Source: an uncultured Eubacteriales bacterium (lineage in GTDB: Bacteria > Bacillota > Clostridia > Christensenellales > Aristaeellaceae). Taken from it: a DNA stretch of 64,000 nt. This document shows, piece by piece, positions 32,126-41,508 of this stretch (position 1 is the first letter of the stretch; every line of letters starts with the position of its first letter). The DNA lies in NCBI GenBank assembly GCA_902793325.1, contig CADBCY010000005.1:24087-88086 (forward strand), written 5' to 3'. The notes below the pieces were generated by a model that searched no databases, was not told where the DNA came from, and was given only the letters and a program-made list of their open reading frames with translations. The position numbers and the translations under genes were made by a program.

Positions 32126-33382
32126 TCATCGGACCTGTCCGTCGCCCTTGACCACGTACTTGCAGGTGGTCAGCTCCTCCAGCCCCATCGGGCCGCGGGC
32201 GTGGAGCTTCTGGGTGGAAATGCCCATCTCGCAGCCCAGGCCGAACTCGCCGCCATCGGTGAAGCGCGTCGAGCAGTTCAGGTACACCGCGGCGCTGTCC
32301 ACGCTCCGCGCGAAGCGCTCCAGCACGGCCGGGTCGCGGGACACCACCGCTTCGCTGTGGCCGGTGGAGTGCGCCGCGATGTGCCGGATGGCCGCGTCCG
32401 CGTCCTTCACCACGGCCACCGCCAGGATGTAGTCCAGGAACTCCGTGTCGAAGTCCCGCTCCCCCGCCGGCGTGCCGGGGATGATCTCCGCCGCGCGCGC
32501 GTCCAGCCGCAGCTCCACGGGCGTCAGGCCCTTCGCGGCGCGGTCGTCCACCAGGCGCCGGCGCAGCTTCGGCAGGAACTCCGCCGCGACGGCCTCGTGC
32601 ACCAGCAGCACCTCCTCGGCGTTGCACACCGAGGGCCGGCTGGTCTTGGCGTTGTCGATGATGTCCAGCGCCATGTCCTGGTCGGCGGCGGCGTCCACGT
32701 ACACATGGCAGATGCCCGTGCCCGTCTGGATGCAGGGCACCCGCGCGTTCTCCGTGCAGGTGCGGATCAGCCCCGCGCCGCCGCGGGGGATCAGCAGGTC
32801 CACCAGCCCCACGGCGGTCATCAGCTCCGTCGCGCTCTGGCGGGTGGTGTCCTGCACCAGTTGCACCAGCGCCGCGGGCAGGCCGACGCGCTCCAGGCCC
32901 TTCTGCATGGCCGAGACGATGGCGTTGGCCGAGCGGAAGGCCTCCTTGCCGCCGCGCAGCACGCAGGCGCTCCCGGCCTTCAGCGCCAGCGCCGCGGCGT
33001 CGCTGGTGACGTTCGGCCGGCTCTCGTAGATGATGGCGATGACGCCCATGGCCACGCGCGTCTTTTCGATCACCAGGCCGTTGGGGCGCACCGTGCGGGT
33101 GACCACCGCGCCGACGGGGTCGGGCAGCGCGATGAGCTGGCGAATGCCCTCCGCCATGCCCGCCACGCGCTCGGGGGTGAGCCGCAGCCGGTCCAGCATC
33201 ACGGGGCTGATGCGGCCCTTCGCCGCCTCCATGTCCGCCGCGTTCGCCGCCAGGATCTCCGCCTCCTGCGCCAGCAGCGCCGCCGCCATGGCGTCCAGCG
33301 CCGCGTTCTTCTTCGCGGTATCCGCGTCCTGCAGCGCGGGCCAGGCCGCGCGGGCCGCCCGCAGAATCTCCATCGTCGTCAT
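32126..33382 (-). CDS. proA: Gamma-glutamyl phosphate reductase
   Basis: 418 residues, aldehyde-dehydrogenase superfamily. Reduces gamma-glutamyl phosphate with NADPH to glutamate semialdehyde, the second step of proline synthesis. The catalytic cysteine is C253 in S-V-C-N-A-E-E, and the NADP-binding and substrate segments (Y-E-S-R-P-N-V-T-S-D-A, L-R-G-G-K-E-A, I-P-R-G-G) are conserved. The start at 33382 overlaps the proB stop (ATGA). The expected partner, proB, lies directly upstream. Confidence 0.96.
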   Translation of the reverse strand: MTTMEILRAARAAWPALQDADTAKKNAALDAMAAALLAQEAEILAANAADMEAAKGRISPVMLDRLRLTPERVAGMAEGIRQLIALPDPVGAVVTRTVRPNGLVIEKTRVAMGVIAIIYESRPNVTSDAAALALKAGSACVLRGGKEAFRSANAIVSAMQKGLERVGLPAALVQLVQDTTRQSATELMTAVGLVDLLIPRGGAGLIRTCTENARVPCIQTGTGICHVYVDAAADQDMALDIIDNAKTSRPSVCNAEEVLLVHEAVAAEFLPKLRRRLVDDRAAKGLTPVELRLDARAAEIIPGTPAGERDFDTEFLDYILAVAVVKDADAAIRHIAAHSTGHSEAVVSRDPAVLERFARSVDSAAVYLNCSTRFTDGGEFGLGCEMGISTQKLHARGPMGLEELTTCKYVVKGDGQVR

Positions 33383-34158
33383 GACCGTGCCTTCCTTTCC
33401 CCGATGAAGCGCGTGCCCACCGGCTTGCCGTCCAGTATGTCGTAGAGCAGGGCGGGGTTCTCGCCGTTGGCGATCACCATGTCGATGCCCGCCGCCCCGG
33501 CGATGCCCGCCGCGCGCAGCTTGGTCACCATGCCGCCGGTGCCGAGCGACGAGCCGTGCCCGCCCGCCAGGGCCTCGATCTCGGGCGTGACGGCCTCCAC
33601 CACCGGGATGAGCTCGGCGCCCTCGCCCTTCTTCGGGTCGGCGGTGTACAGGCCGTCGATGTCGCTGAGCAGCACCAGCAAGTCCGCCTTCACCGTGCGG
33701 GCCACGATGGCGGACAGCGTGTCGTTGTCGCCGATCACGATCTCGTCCGTGGCGATGGTGTCGTTCTCGTTGATGACCGGCAGCGCACCCAGCTCCAGCA
33801 GGCGATACAGCGTGTTGTGGAAGTGGGCGCGGCGGGCGTCGTCCTCCACGTCGTCGCCGGTCACCAACAGCTGCGCCACGGTGTGGTTGTACTCGCCGAA
33901 CAGCCGGTCGTAGGTGTACATCAGCTCGCACTGGCCCACGGCCGCGGCGGCCTGCTTGGTGGGGATGTCCGTGGGCCGCTCCTTCAGGCTCAGCTTGCCC
34001 ACGCCCATGCCGATGGCGCCCGAGGACACCAGGATCACCTCGTGCCCGGCGTTCTTCACGTCGCTGAGCACCTTGCACAGCGCCTCCACGCGGCGGATGT
34101 TCATGCGCCCCGTGGGGTGGGACAGGGTGGACGTGCCCACCTTGACGACGATTCTCAT
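33379..34158 (-). CDS. proB: Glutamate 5-kinase (short form, no PUA domain)
   Basis: 259 residues, amino-acid kinase fold. Phosphorylates glutamate with ATP in the first step of proline synthesis. V-K-V-G-T-S-T-L and V-S-S-G-A-I-G-M-G form the nucleotide and substrate loops. N-E-N-D-T, G-D-N-D-T-L-S and G-T-G-G-M-x-T-K are conserved. The C-terminal PUA domain of the E. coli enzyme is absent, as in many Bacillota. The start follows GAGGTGATT on the minus strand. Proline feedback inhibition is expected for the family. Confidence 0.95.
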   Translation of the reverse strand: MRIVVKVGTSTLSHPTGRMNIRRVEALCKVLSDVKNAGHEVILVSSGAIGMGVGKLSLKERPTDIPTKQAAAAVGQCELMYTYDRLFGEYNHTVAQLLVTGDDVEDDARRAHFHNTLYRLLELGALPVINENDTIATDEIVIGDNDTLSAIVARTVKADLLVLLSDIDGLYTADPKKGEGAELIPVVEAVTPEIEALAGGHGSSLGTGGMVTKLRAAGIAGAAGIDMVIANGENPALLYDILDGKPVGTRFIGERKARS

Positions 34159-34194
34159 GGGGAAATCACCTCGTATTCTGTCGATCGGAAACCC

Positions 34195-34680
34195 TTACCG
34201 CCTGAGCCACCGGTACCGCGCCAGCCACTGAACCCGCGGGCTCGTCAGCGTCACGATCGCCACCGCGATCAGGGCGACGGCCAGGCAGCCCGCGCCCACG
34301 GCGGTAAACACCCGGAAGAGCGTCCGGGCTTCCTCCTCGCCCGCCACGCGAAAGGCGGCGGGGTCGTCGGGGTCGTAGAGCACGGTCACCCGCTGGCCCT
34401 CGTAGTACTTCTTGCGCGAGACGCTGTCTGCGGCCTCCAGGCTGATCCTGCGGCCCTCGTAGTCGAACTCCACCAGCGGGCGCCAACTGACGGACGACCC
34501 GCTCGAAGAATGACTCTCGTGGCGCACCATCTCCAGCACGACGCCGTCGGTCCGGGCGCGCAGGCGCTCCTCACGGCGCGTCCAGGCGCGGCGCATCGCG
34601 AGCCCGATCGCCAGAAAGACAATGCCGATCAGCGCCCATACGCCGCCGAAGATAGCGGCGAATATCCAGCGATCCGACAC
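34195..34680 (-). CDS. DUF3592 membrane protein
   Basis: 161 residues with two membrane segments (about 7-28 and 120-146) flanking a beta-rich region. That region has the DUF3592 pattern G-V-V-L-E-M-V and, after W-R-P, V-E-F-D-Y-E-G-R-R-I and Y-x-G-Q-R-V-T-V-L-Y-D-P-D-D-P. Function is unknown for the family. The start is GTG 34680 with GAGGAGGGA upstream. It is the first gene ahead of proBA-yggT-ylmH, 36 bases from proB, so it is probably co-transcribed. Confidence 0.85.
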   Translation of the reverse strand: MSDRWIFAAIFGGVWALIGIVFLAIGLAMRRAWTRREERLRARTDGVVLEMVRHESHSSSGSSVSWRPLVEFDYEGRRISLEAADSVSRKKYYEGQRVTVLYDPDDPAAFRVAGEEEARTLFRVFTAVGAGCLAVALIAVAIVTLTSPRVQWLARYRWLRR

Positions 34681-34701
34681 GAAGCATCCCTCCTCAACAC
34701 C

Positions 34702-34719
34702 ATTATAACGGACTTGTCA
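34702..34719 (-). promoter_or_regulatory. -10 element for the DUF3592-proBA operon
   Basis: TATAAT on the minus strand (34707-34702), 22 bases upstream of the GTG start. A TTGACA (34719-34714) lies only seven bases before it, too close to serve as its -35, so the promoter architecture is unclear. Confidence 0.4.
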
Positions 34720-34750
34720 ACGATTCACCATACCCTGGGGGAGAGATAAT

Positions 34751-34779
34751 TTGTATTTTCCCGTAAAATCTGCTATAAT
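34751..34779 (+). promoter_or_regulatory. polA promoter (extended -10)
   Basis: TTGTAT (34751-34756), a 17-base spacer ending in TGC, and TATAAT (34774-34779). An extended -10 with a moderate -35, 65 bases ahead of polA. Confidence 0.85.
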
Positions 34780-34843
34780 AAAATGGATTTGAAATGTCCT
34801 GCCGTGGGAATCGCCCCGGCGCGGACAGGACGGGAGGTCGCCC

Positions 34844-37423
34844 ATGACCGGGAAGATCGTGATACTGGATGGCTACAGCCTGATGTACCGGGCCTATCAC
34901 GCCCTGCAGACGCCCATGAACGCCCCGGACGGCACCCCCACCAACGCCGTGCACGGCTTCGTGATGATGCTGCTGAAGGTGGTGGAGGACGAGCGCCCCG
35001 ACGCCCTGGCCGTGGCCTTCGACCTGCACGCGCCGACCTTCCGGCACAGGATGTACGACGCCTACAAAGGCACGCGCAAGCCCATGCCCGACGAGCTGCG
35101 GGCGCAGGACCCCATCATCCGCGAGCTGATCGGCCAGATGGAAATTCCCATCCTGGAGCTGGAGGGCTACGAGGCCGACGACATCATGGGCACGGTGTCC
35201 CGCTACTGCGAGGAGCACGACCTGGACGCGCTGCTGGTCACCGGCGACCGCGATTCGTTCCAGCTCTCCGGCCCGCGCACCACGATCCTGTACACCAAGA
35301 AGGGCATCACCGACACGGTTCGGGTCACGCCCGCATACATTGAGGAGACCTATGGCCTCGCCCCGGCGCAGTTGATCGACGTGAAGAGCCTGATGGGCGA
35401 CGCCAGCGACAACATCCCCGGCGTGCCCGGCGTGGGCGAAAAGACGGCCCTGCGGCTGGTGCAGCAGTACGGCAGCCTGGCCGCGGTGCTGGACCGGGCG
35501 GACGCCGAGCAGAAGGGCAAGCTGCGCGAGCGCCTGCTGGAGCACCGCGATCTGGCGGAGCTCAGCCACGCGCTGGCGACGATCGACCGGCAGATCCCGC
35601 TGGACGTGGACCCGGACGCCTGGAAGCTGGGCAACCTCGCCGCGGCGCTCCCCCGCCTGCGGGAGCTCCGTATGAACGCCGCGGCCCGGCGGCTCGCGGA
35701 CGTGGCGCGGGCGTGCGTGCCCCCGGAGCTGCTGGCCGCCCATGCCGCCGACGCGCCGTCGGAGGCGCTGCCCCCGGTGGAGGCGCTGCCCGACCTCGCC
35801 GCCCTGTCGGCGCGAATCGCGGACATCGCCGGCGGCGCGGCCTGGGTGTCCCTCTGCCTGGGCGCGGACTTCACGCTGGCCACCGACGCCGCGCGGCTGA
35901 GCCTGCCCCTGGGCGGCGACCTGCTGTCCCCCGGCGTCAGCGAGGAGGACGCGCTGGCGGCGGCGCGGCCCCTGCTGGAAAAGGACATCCCCACCTTCCT
36001 GTGGAACCTGAAGGCGCTGCCGATGCCGCTCGAGGACATCCGCGGGGAGATCGTGGACGTCATGCTGGCCGCCTACGCGCTGAACCCGCAGCGGCCCGGC
36101 TTCGACGCGGAATCGCTGTGCGCGCAGGAGGGCGTCGAGGGCTTCCGGGAGCACCCCGCCACGGCCGTGCGCCGGCTGGCGACGGCGCAGCGCGCCCAAT
36201 TGAAGGAGAACGACCTGGACGGCGTGTACCGCGACATCGAGCTGCCGCTGGCCTATGTGCTGCGCCGCATGGAGCGCGAGGGCTTCCTGGTGGACGCCGA
36301 CGTGCTGCGGTCGCTGGGCGACACCTTCCGCGCGCGCATCGCCGAGCTGGTGGACGAAATCGACGCCATGGCCGGGGAGAAGATCAACCTCAACTCCCCC
36401 AAGCAGTTGGGCGAGCTGCTGTTCGTCAAGCTGGGCATCCCCTCGCCCAGGAAGAAGATCTCCACCAACGCCGAGGTGCTGGAGTCCCTCGCGGACGAAT
36501 ACCCCATCTGCGGCAAGGTGCTGGAATACCGCAAGTACCAGAAGCTGGAGAGCACCTACATCGACGCGCTCATCCCCATGCGGGATGAAAACGGGCGCAT
36601 CCACACGCGCTTCGACCCGGTGGGCACGGCCACGGGTCGCATCAGCTCCGCCGAGCCGAACCTGCAGAACATCCCCGTGCGCACGGAGCTGGGCAAGGCC
36701 ATCCGCGGCGCGTTCGTGGCGCGGCCGGGCTGGCTGCTGGTGGACGCGGACTACAGCCAGATCGAGCTGAGGGTGCTGGCCCACATGGCCGGCGACGCGA
36801 CCATGATCCACGCCTTCCGCGAGAACCAGGACATCCACGCCCGCACGGCGGCGGAGGTCTACGGCGTGCCGCTGGACCAGGTCACCGGGCAGATGCGCTC
36901 GGCGTGCAAGGCCGTGAACTTCGGCATCGTGTACGGCATCTCCGACTTCACGCTGGCGCGGAACATCGGCGTCAGCCGCTTCGAGGCCCGGGACTTCATC
37001 GACCGCTACTTCGATCGCTACCCCGGCGTGAAGCGCTACATGGACGACGCCGTGGCGAAGGGCAAGGCCCAGGGCTACGTCACCACGCTGATGCACCGGC
37101 GGCGCTACCTGCCGGAGCTCAGCAGCAGCAACTACAACATGCGCGCCTTCGGCGAGCGCTGCGCCATGAACAGCCCCATCCAGGGCACCGCGGCGGACAT
37201 CATCAAGCTGGCGATGATCGCCGTGGACCGCGCCCTGCGCGACGAGGGGCTGGCGGCGAAGCTGATCCTGCAGGTGCACGACGAGCTGATCGTGGAGGCG
37301 CCCGAGGCCGAAGCGGAGGCCGTCGTCGCGCTGCTGAAGCGCTGCATGGAGCACATCGTGACGCTGGACGTGCCGCTGCGCGCGGACGTTTCCATCGGGA
37401 GGGATTGGCGTGCCTGCAAATAA
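34844..37423 (+). CDS. polA: DNA polymerase I
   Basis: 859 residues. The N-terminal 5'-3' exonuclease (1-270; D-G-Y-S-L-M-Y-R and E-G-Y-E-A-D-D) removes primers. The middle domain (about 290-430) has lost the acidic exonuclease residues of Klenow (no D-x-E motif), so proofreading is expected to be absent, as in many Gram-positive PolI enzymes. The C-terminal polymerase has motif A D636-Y-S-Q-I-E-L-R and motif C V-H-D813-E. The start at 34844 follows GGGAGG. It overlaps coaE by 14 bases, the usual polA-coaE arrangement in Clostridia. Confidence 0.96.
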   Translation: MTGKIVILDGYSLMYRAYHALQTPMNAPDGTPTNAVHGFVMMLLKVVEDERPDALAVAFDLHAPTFRHRMYDAYKGTRKPMPDELRAQDPIIRELIGQMEIPILELEGYEADDIMGTVSRYCEEHDLDALLVTGDRDSFQLSGPRTTILYTKKGITDTVRVTPAYIEETYGLAPAQLIDVKSLMGDASDNIPGVPGVGEKTALRLVQQYGSLAAVLDRADAEQKGKLRERLLEHRDLAELSHALATIDRQIPLDVDPDAWKLGNLAAALPRLRELRMNAAARRLADVARACVPPELLAAHAADAPSEALPPVEALPDLAALSARIADIAGGAAWVSLCLGADFTLATDAARLSLPLGGDLLSPGVSEEDALAAARPLLEKDIPTFLWNLKALPMPLEDIRGEIVDVMLAAYALNPQRPGFDAESLCAQEGVEGFREHPATAVRRLATAQRAQLKENDLDGVYRDIELPLAYVLRRMEREGFLVDADVLRSLGDTFRARIAELVDEIDAMAGEKINLNSPKQLGELLFVKLGIPSPRKKISTNAEVLESLADEYPICGKVLEYRKYQKLESTYIDALIPMRDENGRIHTRFDPVGTATGRISSAEPNLQNIPVRTELGKAIRGAFVARPGWLLVDADYSQIELRVLAHMAGDATMIHAFRENQDIHARTAAEVYGVPLDQVTGQMRSACKAVNFGIVYGISDFTLARNIGVSRFEARDFIDRYFDRYPGVKRYMDDAVAKGKAQGYVTTLMHRRRYLPELSSSNYNMRAFGERCAMNSPIQGTAADIIKLAMIAVDRALRDEGLAAKLILQVHDELIVEAPEAEAEAVVALLKRCMEHIVTLDVPLRADVSIGRDWRACK

Positions 37424-38054
37424 GCCCTATGTGGTGGGGCTGACCGGCGGCATCGGCTGCGGAAAGTCCGAGGCCGCGAGCTTCCTGGAGCGCCTCGGCG
37501 CGGCGCACCTGGACGCCGACGCCGTCTCGCGGACGCTCACCGCCGCGCCCGGCAGCGCGCCCTCGCCCCTGACCGGCGCGGCGCTGCCGGAGATCCGGCG
37601 GGTCTTCGGCGACGGCGTGTTCCGCGAGGACGGCTCGCTGGACCGCCGCGCGCTGGCGTCGGTGGTGTTCTCCGACCCCGCCGCGCGCCGGACGCTGGAG
37701 GGCATCCTCCACCCGCTGGTGCAGCGGGCCATGCTGGAGGGCATGGACGCCGCCCGGCGGGCCGGGGCGAAGGTCGTCATACTGGACGTGCCGCTGCTCT
37801 TCGAGACGGGCATGGACGCCCTGTGCGACGAAACCTGGACGCTGGTGGCCGGCCGGGAGACGCAGATCGCCCGCGTGGCGGCCCGCGACGGCCTGCCGCG
37901 GGAGGCCGTGGAGGCGCGCATCGACAGCCAGCTCTCCTCCGAGGCGCGCGCCGCCCGCGCGACCCGCGCCATCAGCACCGAGCGCCCCGTAGAAAAGACG
38001 CGTGCCGAGCTGCAGCAGCTCTACCAGGCGGCGCTGAAGCGCGCGGGCGAGTAG
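37410..38054 (+). CDS. coaE: Dephospho-CoA kinase
   Basis: 214 residues. Phosphorylates dephospho-CoA in the last step of CoA synthesis. The P-loop is G-L-T-G-G-I-G-C-G-K-S (residues 10-20), followed by D-A-D substrate contacts and I-L-D-V-P-L-L-F-E-T-G. The start is GTG 37410 with GGGAGGG upstream, inside the end of polA. It has a slightly longer loop than usual near residues 50-65 (A-P-G-S-A-P-S-P-L-T-G). The lytic transglycosylase gene follows after 49 bases. Confidence 0.94.
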   Translation: MPANKPYVVGLTGGIGCGKSEAASFLERLGAAHLDADAVSRTLTAAPGSAPSPLTGAALPEIRRVFGDGVFREDGSLDRRALASVVFSDPAARRTLEGILHPLVQRAMLEGMDAARRAGAKVVILDVPLLFETGMDALCDETWTLVAGRETQIARVAARDGLPREAVEARIDSQLSSEARAARATRAISTERPVEKTRAELQQLYQAALKRAGE

Positions 38055-38103
38055 AACGAACAACGGCCGGCCCCCTCGGGCCGCGGCCGGGAACGGAGGC
38101 ACC

Positions 38104-38709
38104 ATGTCCATGAAGCGAAGCGCGCGCCGGGCGGCGCGGCGTTCCCGGCTGCCCGCCGTCGTCACGCTGGCGGTGCTGGCGCTGGCGCTCGTCGGCTTCG
38201 GGCTGTGGATGCTGTTCGCCCGCGCCCCGGAGGTCACGGTGCAGACCTATCCCCTGGAGTACCAGGACCTGATCCGCGCCTGCGCGGCGGAGAACGACCT
38301 CGACCCCGCCTACCCCGCCGCGGTCATTATGGCGGAGTCCAGCTACCGGCCGGAGGCGGTGTCCTCGGCCAACGCCCAGGGGCTCATGCAGTTGTTGCCG
38401 GACACGGCGAGCTGGATCGCCGGCAAGTTCGGCGAGACTTACGTGGAAGGCATGCTGTTCGACCCGGAGACGAACATCCGCTACGGCTGCTGGTACCTGG
38501 GCTTCCTGATGAAGCGCTATCACGGCGACATGACCTGCGCCTCCTCGGCCTATCACCAGGGGCAGGGCACGGTGGACAAGTGGCTCCAGGACCCCTCCCT
38601 CAGCGCCGACGGCGCGACCCTGACCTCCATCCCCTCGGAGGCCACGGATACCTATGTAAAGCGGGTATTGAAGTACTATGAGCGATATGTTGAACTGTAT
38701 GCGGCGTAG
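38104..38709 (+). CDS. Lytic transglycosylase (SLT family), membrane-anchored
   Basis: 201 residues. A basic N-terminus and one membrane segment (about 17-38) precede a Slt70-like catalytic domain. Catalytic E78 lies in A-E-S-S-Y-R-P, followed by A-Q-G-L-M-Q-L-L-P and the late S-S-A-Y-H-Q-G-Q-G stretch. It cleaves peptidoglycan glycan strands with formation of 1,6-anhydro ends. The start at 38104 follows GGAGG. polA-coaE-slt is a common clostridial order. The next gene starts inside its last 32 bases. Confidence 0.93.
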   Translation: MSMKRSARRAARRSRLPAVVTLAVLALALVGFGLWMLFARAPEVTVQTYPLEYQDLIRACAAENDLDPAYPAAVIMAESSYRPEAVSSANAQGLMQLLPDTASWIAGKFGETYVEGMLFDPETNIRYGCWYLGFLMKRYHGDMTCASSAYHQGQGTVDKWLQDPSLSADGATLTSIPSEATDTYVKRVLKYYERYVELYAA

Positions 38710-40300
38710 CGCGCTGGCGGCGCTGCTCATCCTGGCACTGGCCGCGCCCGCGCTCGCGTCGGACCTGGCCAACGACCTGGGCGGCGCCTTCGTGGCCACG
38801 CCCGCCGACACCGGCGAATCCGACCAGCCCGTGGATGAGGTGGACATGCTCACCGCCGACGCCACCATCGGCTACATCGGCAGCGGCGTGCCCATCCTGA
38901 ACCCCGTCGGCTGCACCGAGTGGAACCTGGTGAGCCTCAACCAACTGGTGTTCGAGCCGGTGGTGGACCTGGACGAGAACATGAAGCCCGTGCCCATGCT
39001 GGCCAACAACTGGGAGAAGCGCAACCAGTACTGGCGCTTCAACCTGCGCGAGGGCATCCAGTTCCACAACGGCCTCGACCTGACCGCCTACGACGTGGTG
39101 CAGAGCTGGAAGGCGCTGAAGGCGGCCGGGGAGGACAACCCCTATTACAGCCGCCTCGAGCGCATCAAGGCTATGGAGGCCACGGACATCCTGACTCTGA
39201 CCGTGGAGGCCAAAGACGCCAGCTACCTCACGCTGTACGCCATGAACTTCCCGGTGATCCAATACGCCACGCTCCAGGATGAAATGCCCCGCGGCACCGG
39301 TCCCTACTGGTACGTGCAGGCGGATACCGACGGCATCGTGCGCCTGGAGGCCAACCCGCTGTGGTGGAAGCAGGCCCCGCTGCTGCACAGCATACTGCTG
39401 CGGCCCTACGCCGAGCCCGCCGACGCCGTGGAGGCCATCCAGACCAACCAGATCAGCATGCTGTCCACCAAGAGCCCGAAGGCGGCGCTGTGCCGGAAGC
39501 TGGCGGACCTCACCAGCCGCGACTATTCCACGCTGACCTACGAGATGCTGGTACCCAACGCCGGCGGCCGGTCGCTGTTGAAGGACGTGCGGGTGCGCAA
39601 GGCGGTGATGTACGCCATCGACCGCTCGCTGCTGGCCTCCAACGCCTATCTGGACATGGCGGTGTCCAGCGAAGTGCCCATCCCGCCCGTATCCTGGCTG
39701 TACGAGAGCCAGAGCGCCATATACTACTACAGCCCCGAGCGCGCCCTGCAACTGATGAACGAGGTCGGCTGGCGCGACATGAACGGCGACGGGCGGCTGA
39801 ACCGGGTCAACGGCGTGCGGCTGATGGAGCCGAGCCTGACGATCTGGACCTACAACGAGAGCACCAACTCCATCCGGGAGAACGCGGCCAATATGATCGC
39901 GGATTACCTGCGGGCCATCGGCTTCAACGTGACGGTGTCCGTCAGGAGCAAGGAGACGGTGCGCCGGGGCATTCGCGAGCGCGCCTGCGACCTGGCGCTG
40001 ATCGGCGTGAACCTGAGCGAGGTGCCGGACATCTCCGCCATGTTCCGCACCGGCGGCTCGATGAACTTCAGCCGCTACACCAGCACGGAGATGGACACGC
40101 TGTTCGACCGCGTGGCCGCCACCGGCGACGCCACCGCGCTCAAGCAGCTCTACACCACCATCCAGATGCGCGTCGTGGAGCAGTTGCCCATACTGGGCCT
40201 GCTGTTCCGCACGGGCACGGTGCTGTCCTCCCACTCGGTGAGCGGCCTCACCTGCACCCGCTGCTACGACGCCTTCGACGGCTTTGAATTCATCCAGTAG
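38678..40300 (+). CDS. Oligopeptide-type ABC solute-binding protein (orphan)
   Basis: 540 residues, SBP_bac_5 family (OppA/DppA-like). W-R-F-N-L-R-E-G-I-Q-F-H-N-G is the family signature, and R-K-A-V-M-Y-A-I-D-R is in the second half. The signal peptide (A-L-A-A-L-L-I-L-A-L-A-A-P-A-L-A) has no lipobox. The start is uncertain: ATGs at 38678, 38687 and 38699 all lie within or near the end of the transglycosylase gene and none has a clear ribosome site. No permease or ATPase genes are adjacent, so it either serves a transporter encoded elsewhere or has another role. Confidence 0.87.
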   Translation: MSDMLNCMRRSALAALLILALAAPALASDLANDLGGAFVATPADTGESDQPVDEVDMLTADATIGYIGSGVPILNPVGCTEWNLVSLNQLVFEPVVDLDENMKPVPMLANNWEKRNQYWRFNLREGIQFHNGLDLTAYDVVQSWKALKAAGEDNPYYSRLERIKAMEATDILTLTVEAKDASYLTLYAMNFPVIQYATLQDEMPRGTGPYWYVQADTDGIVRLEANPLWWKQAPLLHSILLRPYAEPADAVEAIQTNQISMLSTKSPKAALCRKLADLTSRDYSTLTYEMLVPNAGGRSLLKDVRVRKAVMYAIDRSLLASNAYLDMAVSSEVPIPPVSWLYESQSAIYYYSPERALQLMNEVGWRDMNGDGRLNRVNGVRLMEPSLTIWTYNESTNSIRENAANMIADYLRAIGFNVTVSVRSKETVRRGIRERACDLALIGVNLSEVPDISAMFRTGGSMNFSRYTSTEMDTLFDRVAATGDATALKQLYTTIQMRVVEQLPILGLLFRTGTVLSSHSVSGLTCTRCYDAFDGFEFIQ

Positions 40301-40317
40301 GAACCCAGGAGCGCGAC

Positions 40318-40812
40318 ATGATTATACTCGGCATCGATCCCGGCCTGGCGACGCTGGGCTACGGCGTGATTGAGGCGGACGGCGACCGGCGCAGGCTGAT
40401 CCAGTTCGGCACGCTCACCACCGCGGCCGGCCAGCCCATGCCCCAGCGGCTGCGGTCCATCTTCCAGGGCATGAACCAGCTCATGGACATCTACAGGCCC
40501 GACGACGTGGCCTTCGAGGAGCTGTTCTTCTCGAAGAACATCACCACCGGCATGGCGGTGAGCGCGGCCCGCGGCGTGGCGCTGGTGGCGGTGGTCGAGC
40601 GCACGGAGAACCTGTACGAATACACGCCCATGCAGATCAAGCAGGCGGTCACCGGCTACGGCGGCGCGGACAAGCACCAGGTGCAGCACATGGTGAAGCT
40701 GCTGCTGCACATGCAGGACATCGCCCGCCCCGACGACGCCGCCGACGCCCTGGCCGTGGCCCTCACCCACGCCAACAGCATGGCGATGAAGAAGATGTTC
40801 CGGATCCAATAA
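40318..40812 (+). CDS. ruvC: Holliday junction resolvase RuvC
   Basis: 164 residues. Endonuclease that cuts Holliday junctions. Acidic catalytic residues are D7 (G-I-D-P-G), E67 (A-F-E-E) and D140/D143 in the A-R-P-D-D-A-A-D-A-L-A-V-A block. The start follows AGGAG. It is followed 20 bases later by ruvA. Confidence 0.96.
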   Translation: MIILGIDPGLATLGYGVIEADGDRRRLIQFGTLTTAAGQPMPQRLRSIFQGMNQLMDIYRPDDVAFEELFFSKNITTGMAVSAARGVALVAVVERTENLYEYTPMQIKQAVTGYGGADKHQVQHMVKLLLHMQDIARPDDAADALAVALTHANSMAMKKMFRIQ

Positions 40813-40832
40813 CGCGGAGGTACGACAACCCT

Positions 40833-41423
40833 ATGTTCGCACATTTTGATGGCATCGTGGCGGAAAAGAACCCGGACAGCATCGTCCTCGACTGCGGCGG
40901 CGTGGGCTACCTGCTCTATGTCAGCGGCGCGACGCTGTCCATGGCCCCGGCGGTGGGCGAGCGCATGAAGCTCTACAGCGTGCTCAACGTGCGCGAGGAC
41001 GCCATGGAGCTCTACGGCTTCCACAGCCGCGAAGAAAAGAACATGTACGAGCGCCTGAAGGGCGTGAACGGCGTGGGCTCCCGCACGGCGCTGCAGATCC
41101 TGTCGTCGATGAGCGTGCGCGACCTCTCGCTGGCGCTGGTCTCCGGCGACGCCAACGCGCTCACGCGGGTGCCGGGCATCGGCAAGAAGATCGCCCAGCG
41201 GCTGGTGCTGGAGCTGAAGGACAAGGTGGACGACGCCCAGCTCACCGGCAGCGCCGCCGCCGTCGCGCCCCGGCAGGACGGCGGACCCGAGGCCGAGGCG
41301 ACCGCGGCGCTGATGGCCCTGGGCTACGGGGCCTCCGAGGCCGCCCGCGCCATCGCCCGCGTCGCCGGCCGGACCGACAAGGTGGACGAGCTGATCTTCC
41401 TGGCGCTGAAGAGCCTCGGATAA
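40833..41423 (+). CDS. ruvA: Holliday junction DNA helicase subunit RuvA
   Basis: 196 residues. Binds the four-way junction and loads RuvB. It has an N-terminal OB fold, two helix-hairpin-helix motifs (V-N-G-V-G-S-R-T-A and V-P-G-I-G-K-K-I-A-Q-R-L) and a C-terminal domain III (A-L-M-A-L-G-Y) that contacts RuvB. The start at 40833 follows GGAGG by 11 bases. ruvB, normally next, is missing here; the next gene is a kinase-like protein. Confidence 0.95.
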   Translation: MFAHFDGIVAEKNPDSIVLDCGGVGYLLYVSGATLSMAPAVGERMKLYSVLNVREDAMELYGFHSREEKNMYERLKGVNGVGSRTALQILSSMSVRDLSLALVSGDANALTRVPGIGKKIAQRLVLELKDKVDDAQLTGSAAAVAPRQDGGPEAEATAALMALGYGASEAARAIARVAGRTDKVDELIFLALKSLG

Positions 41424-41508
41424 ATTCCGACAATAATCCTCCCCGCGAGTCATACTTTCGCGCGAACGGCGTATATAGTGCCATCACCGTATGGAAGGAT
41501 GACACGCC

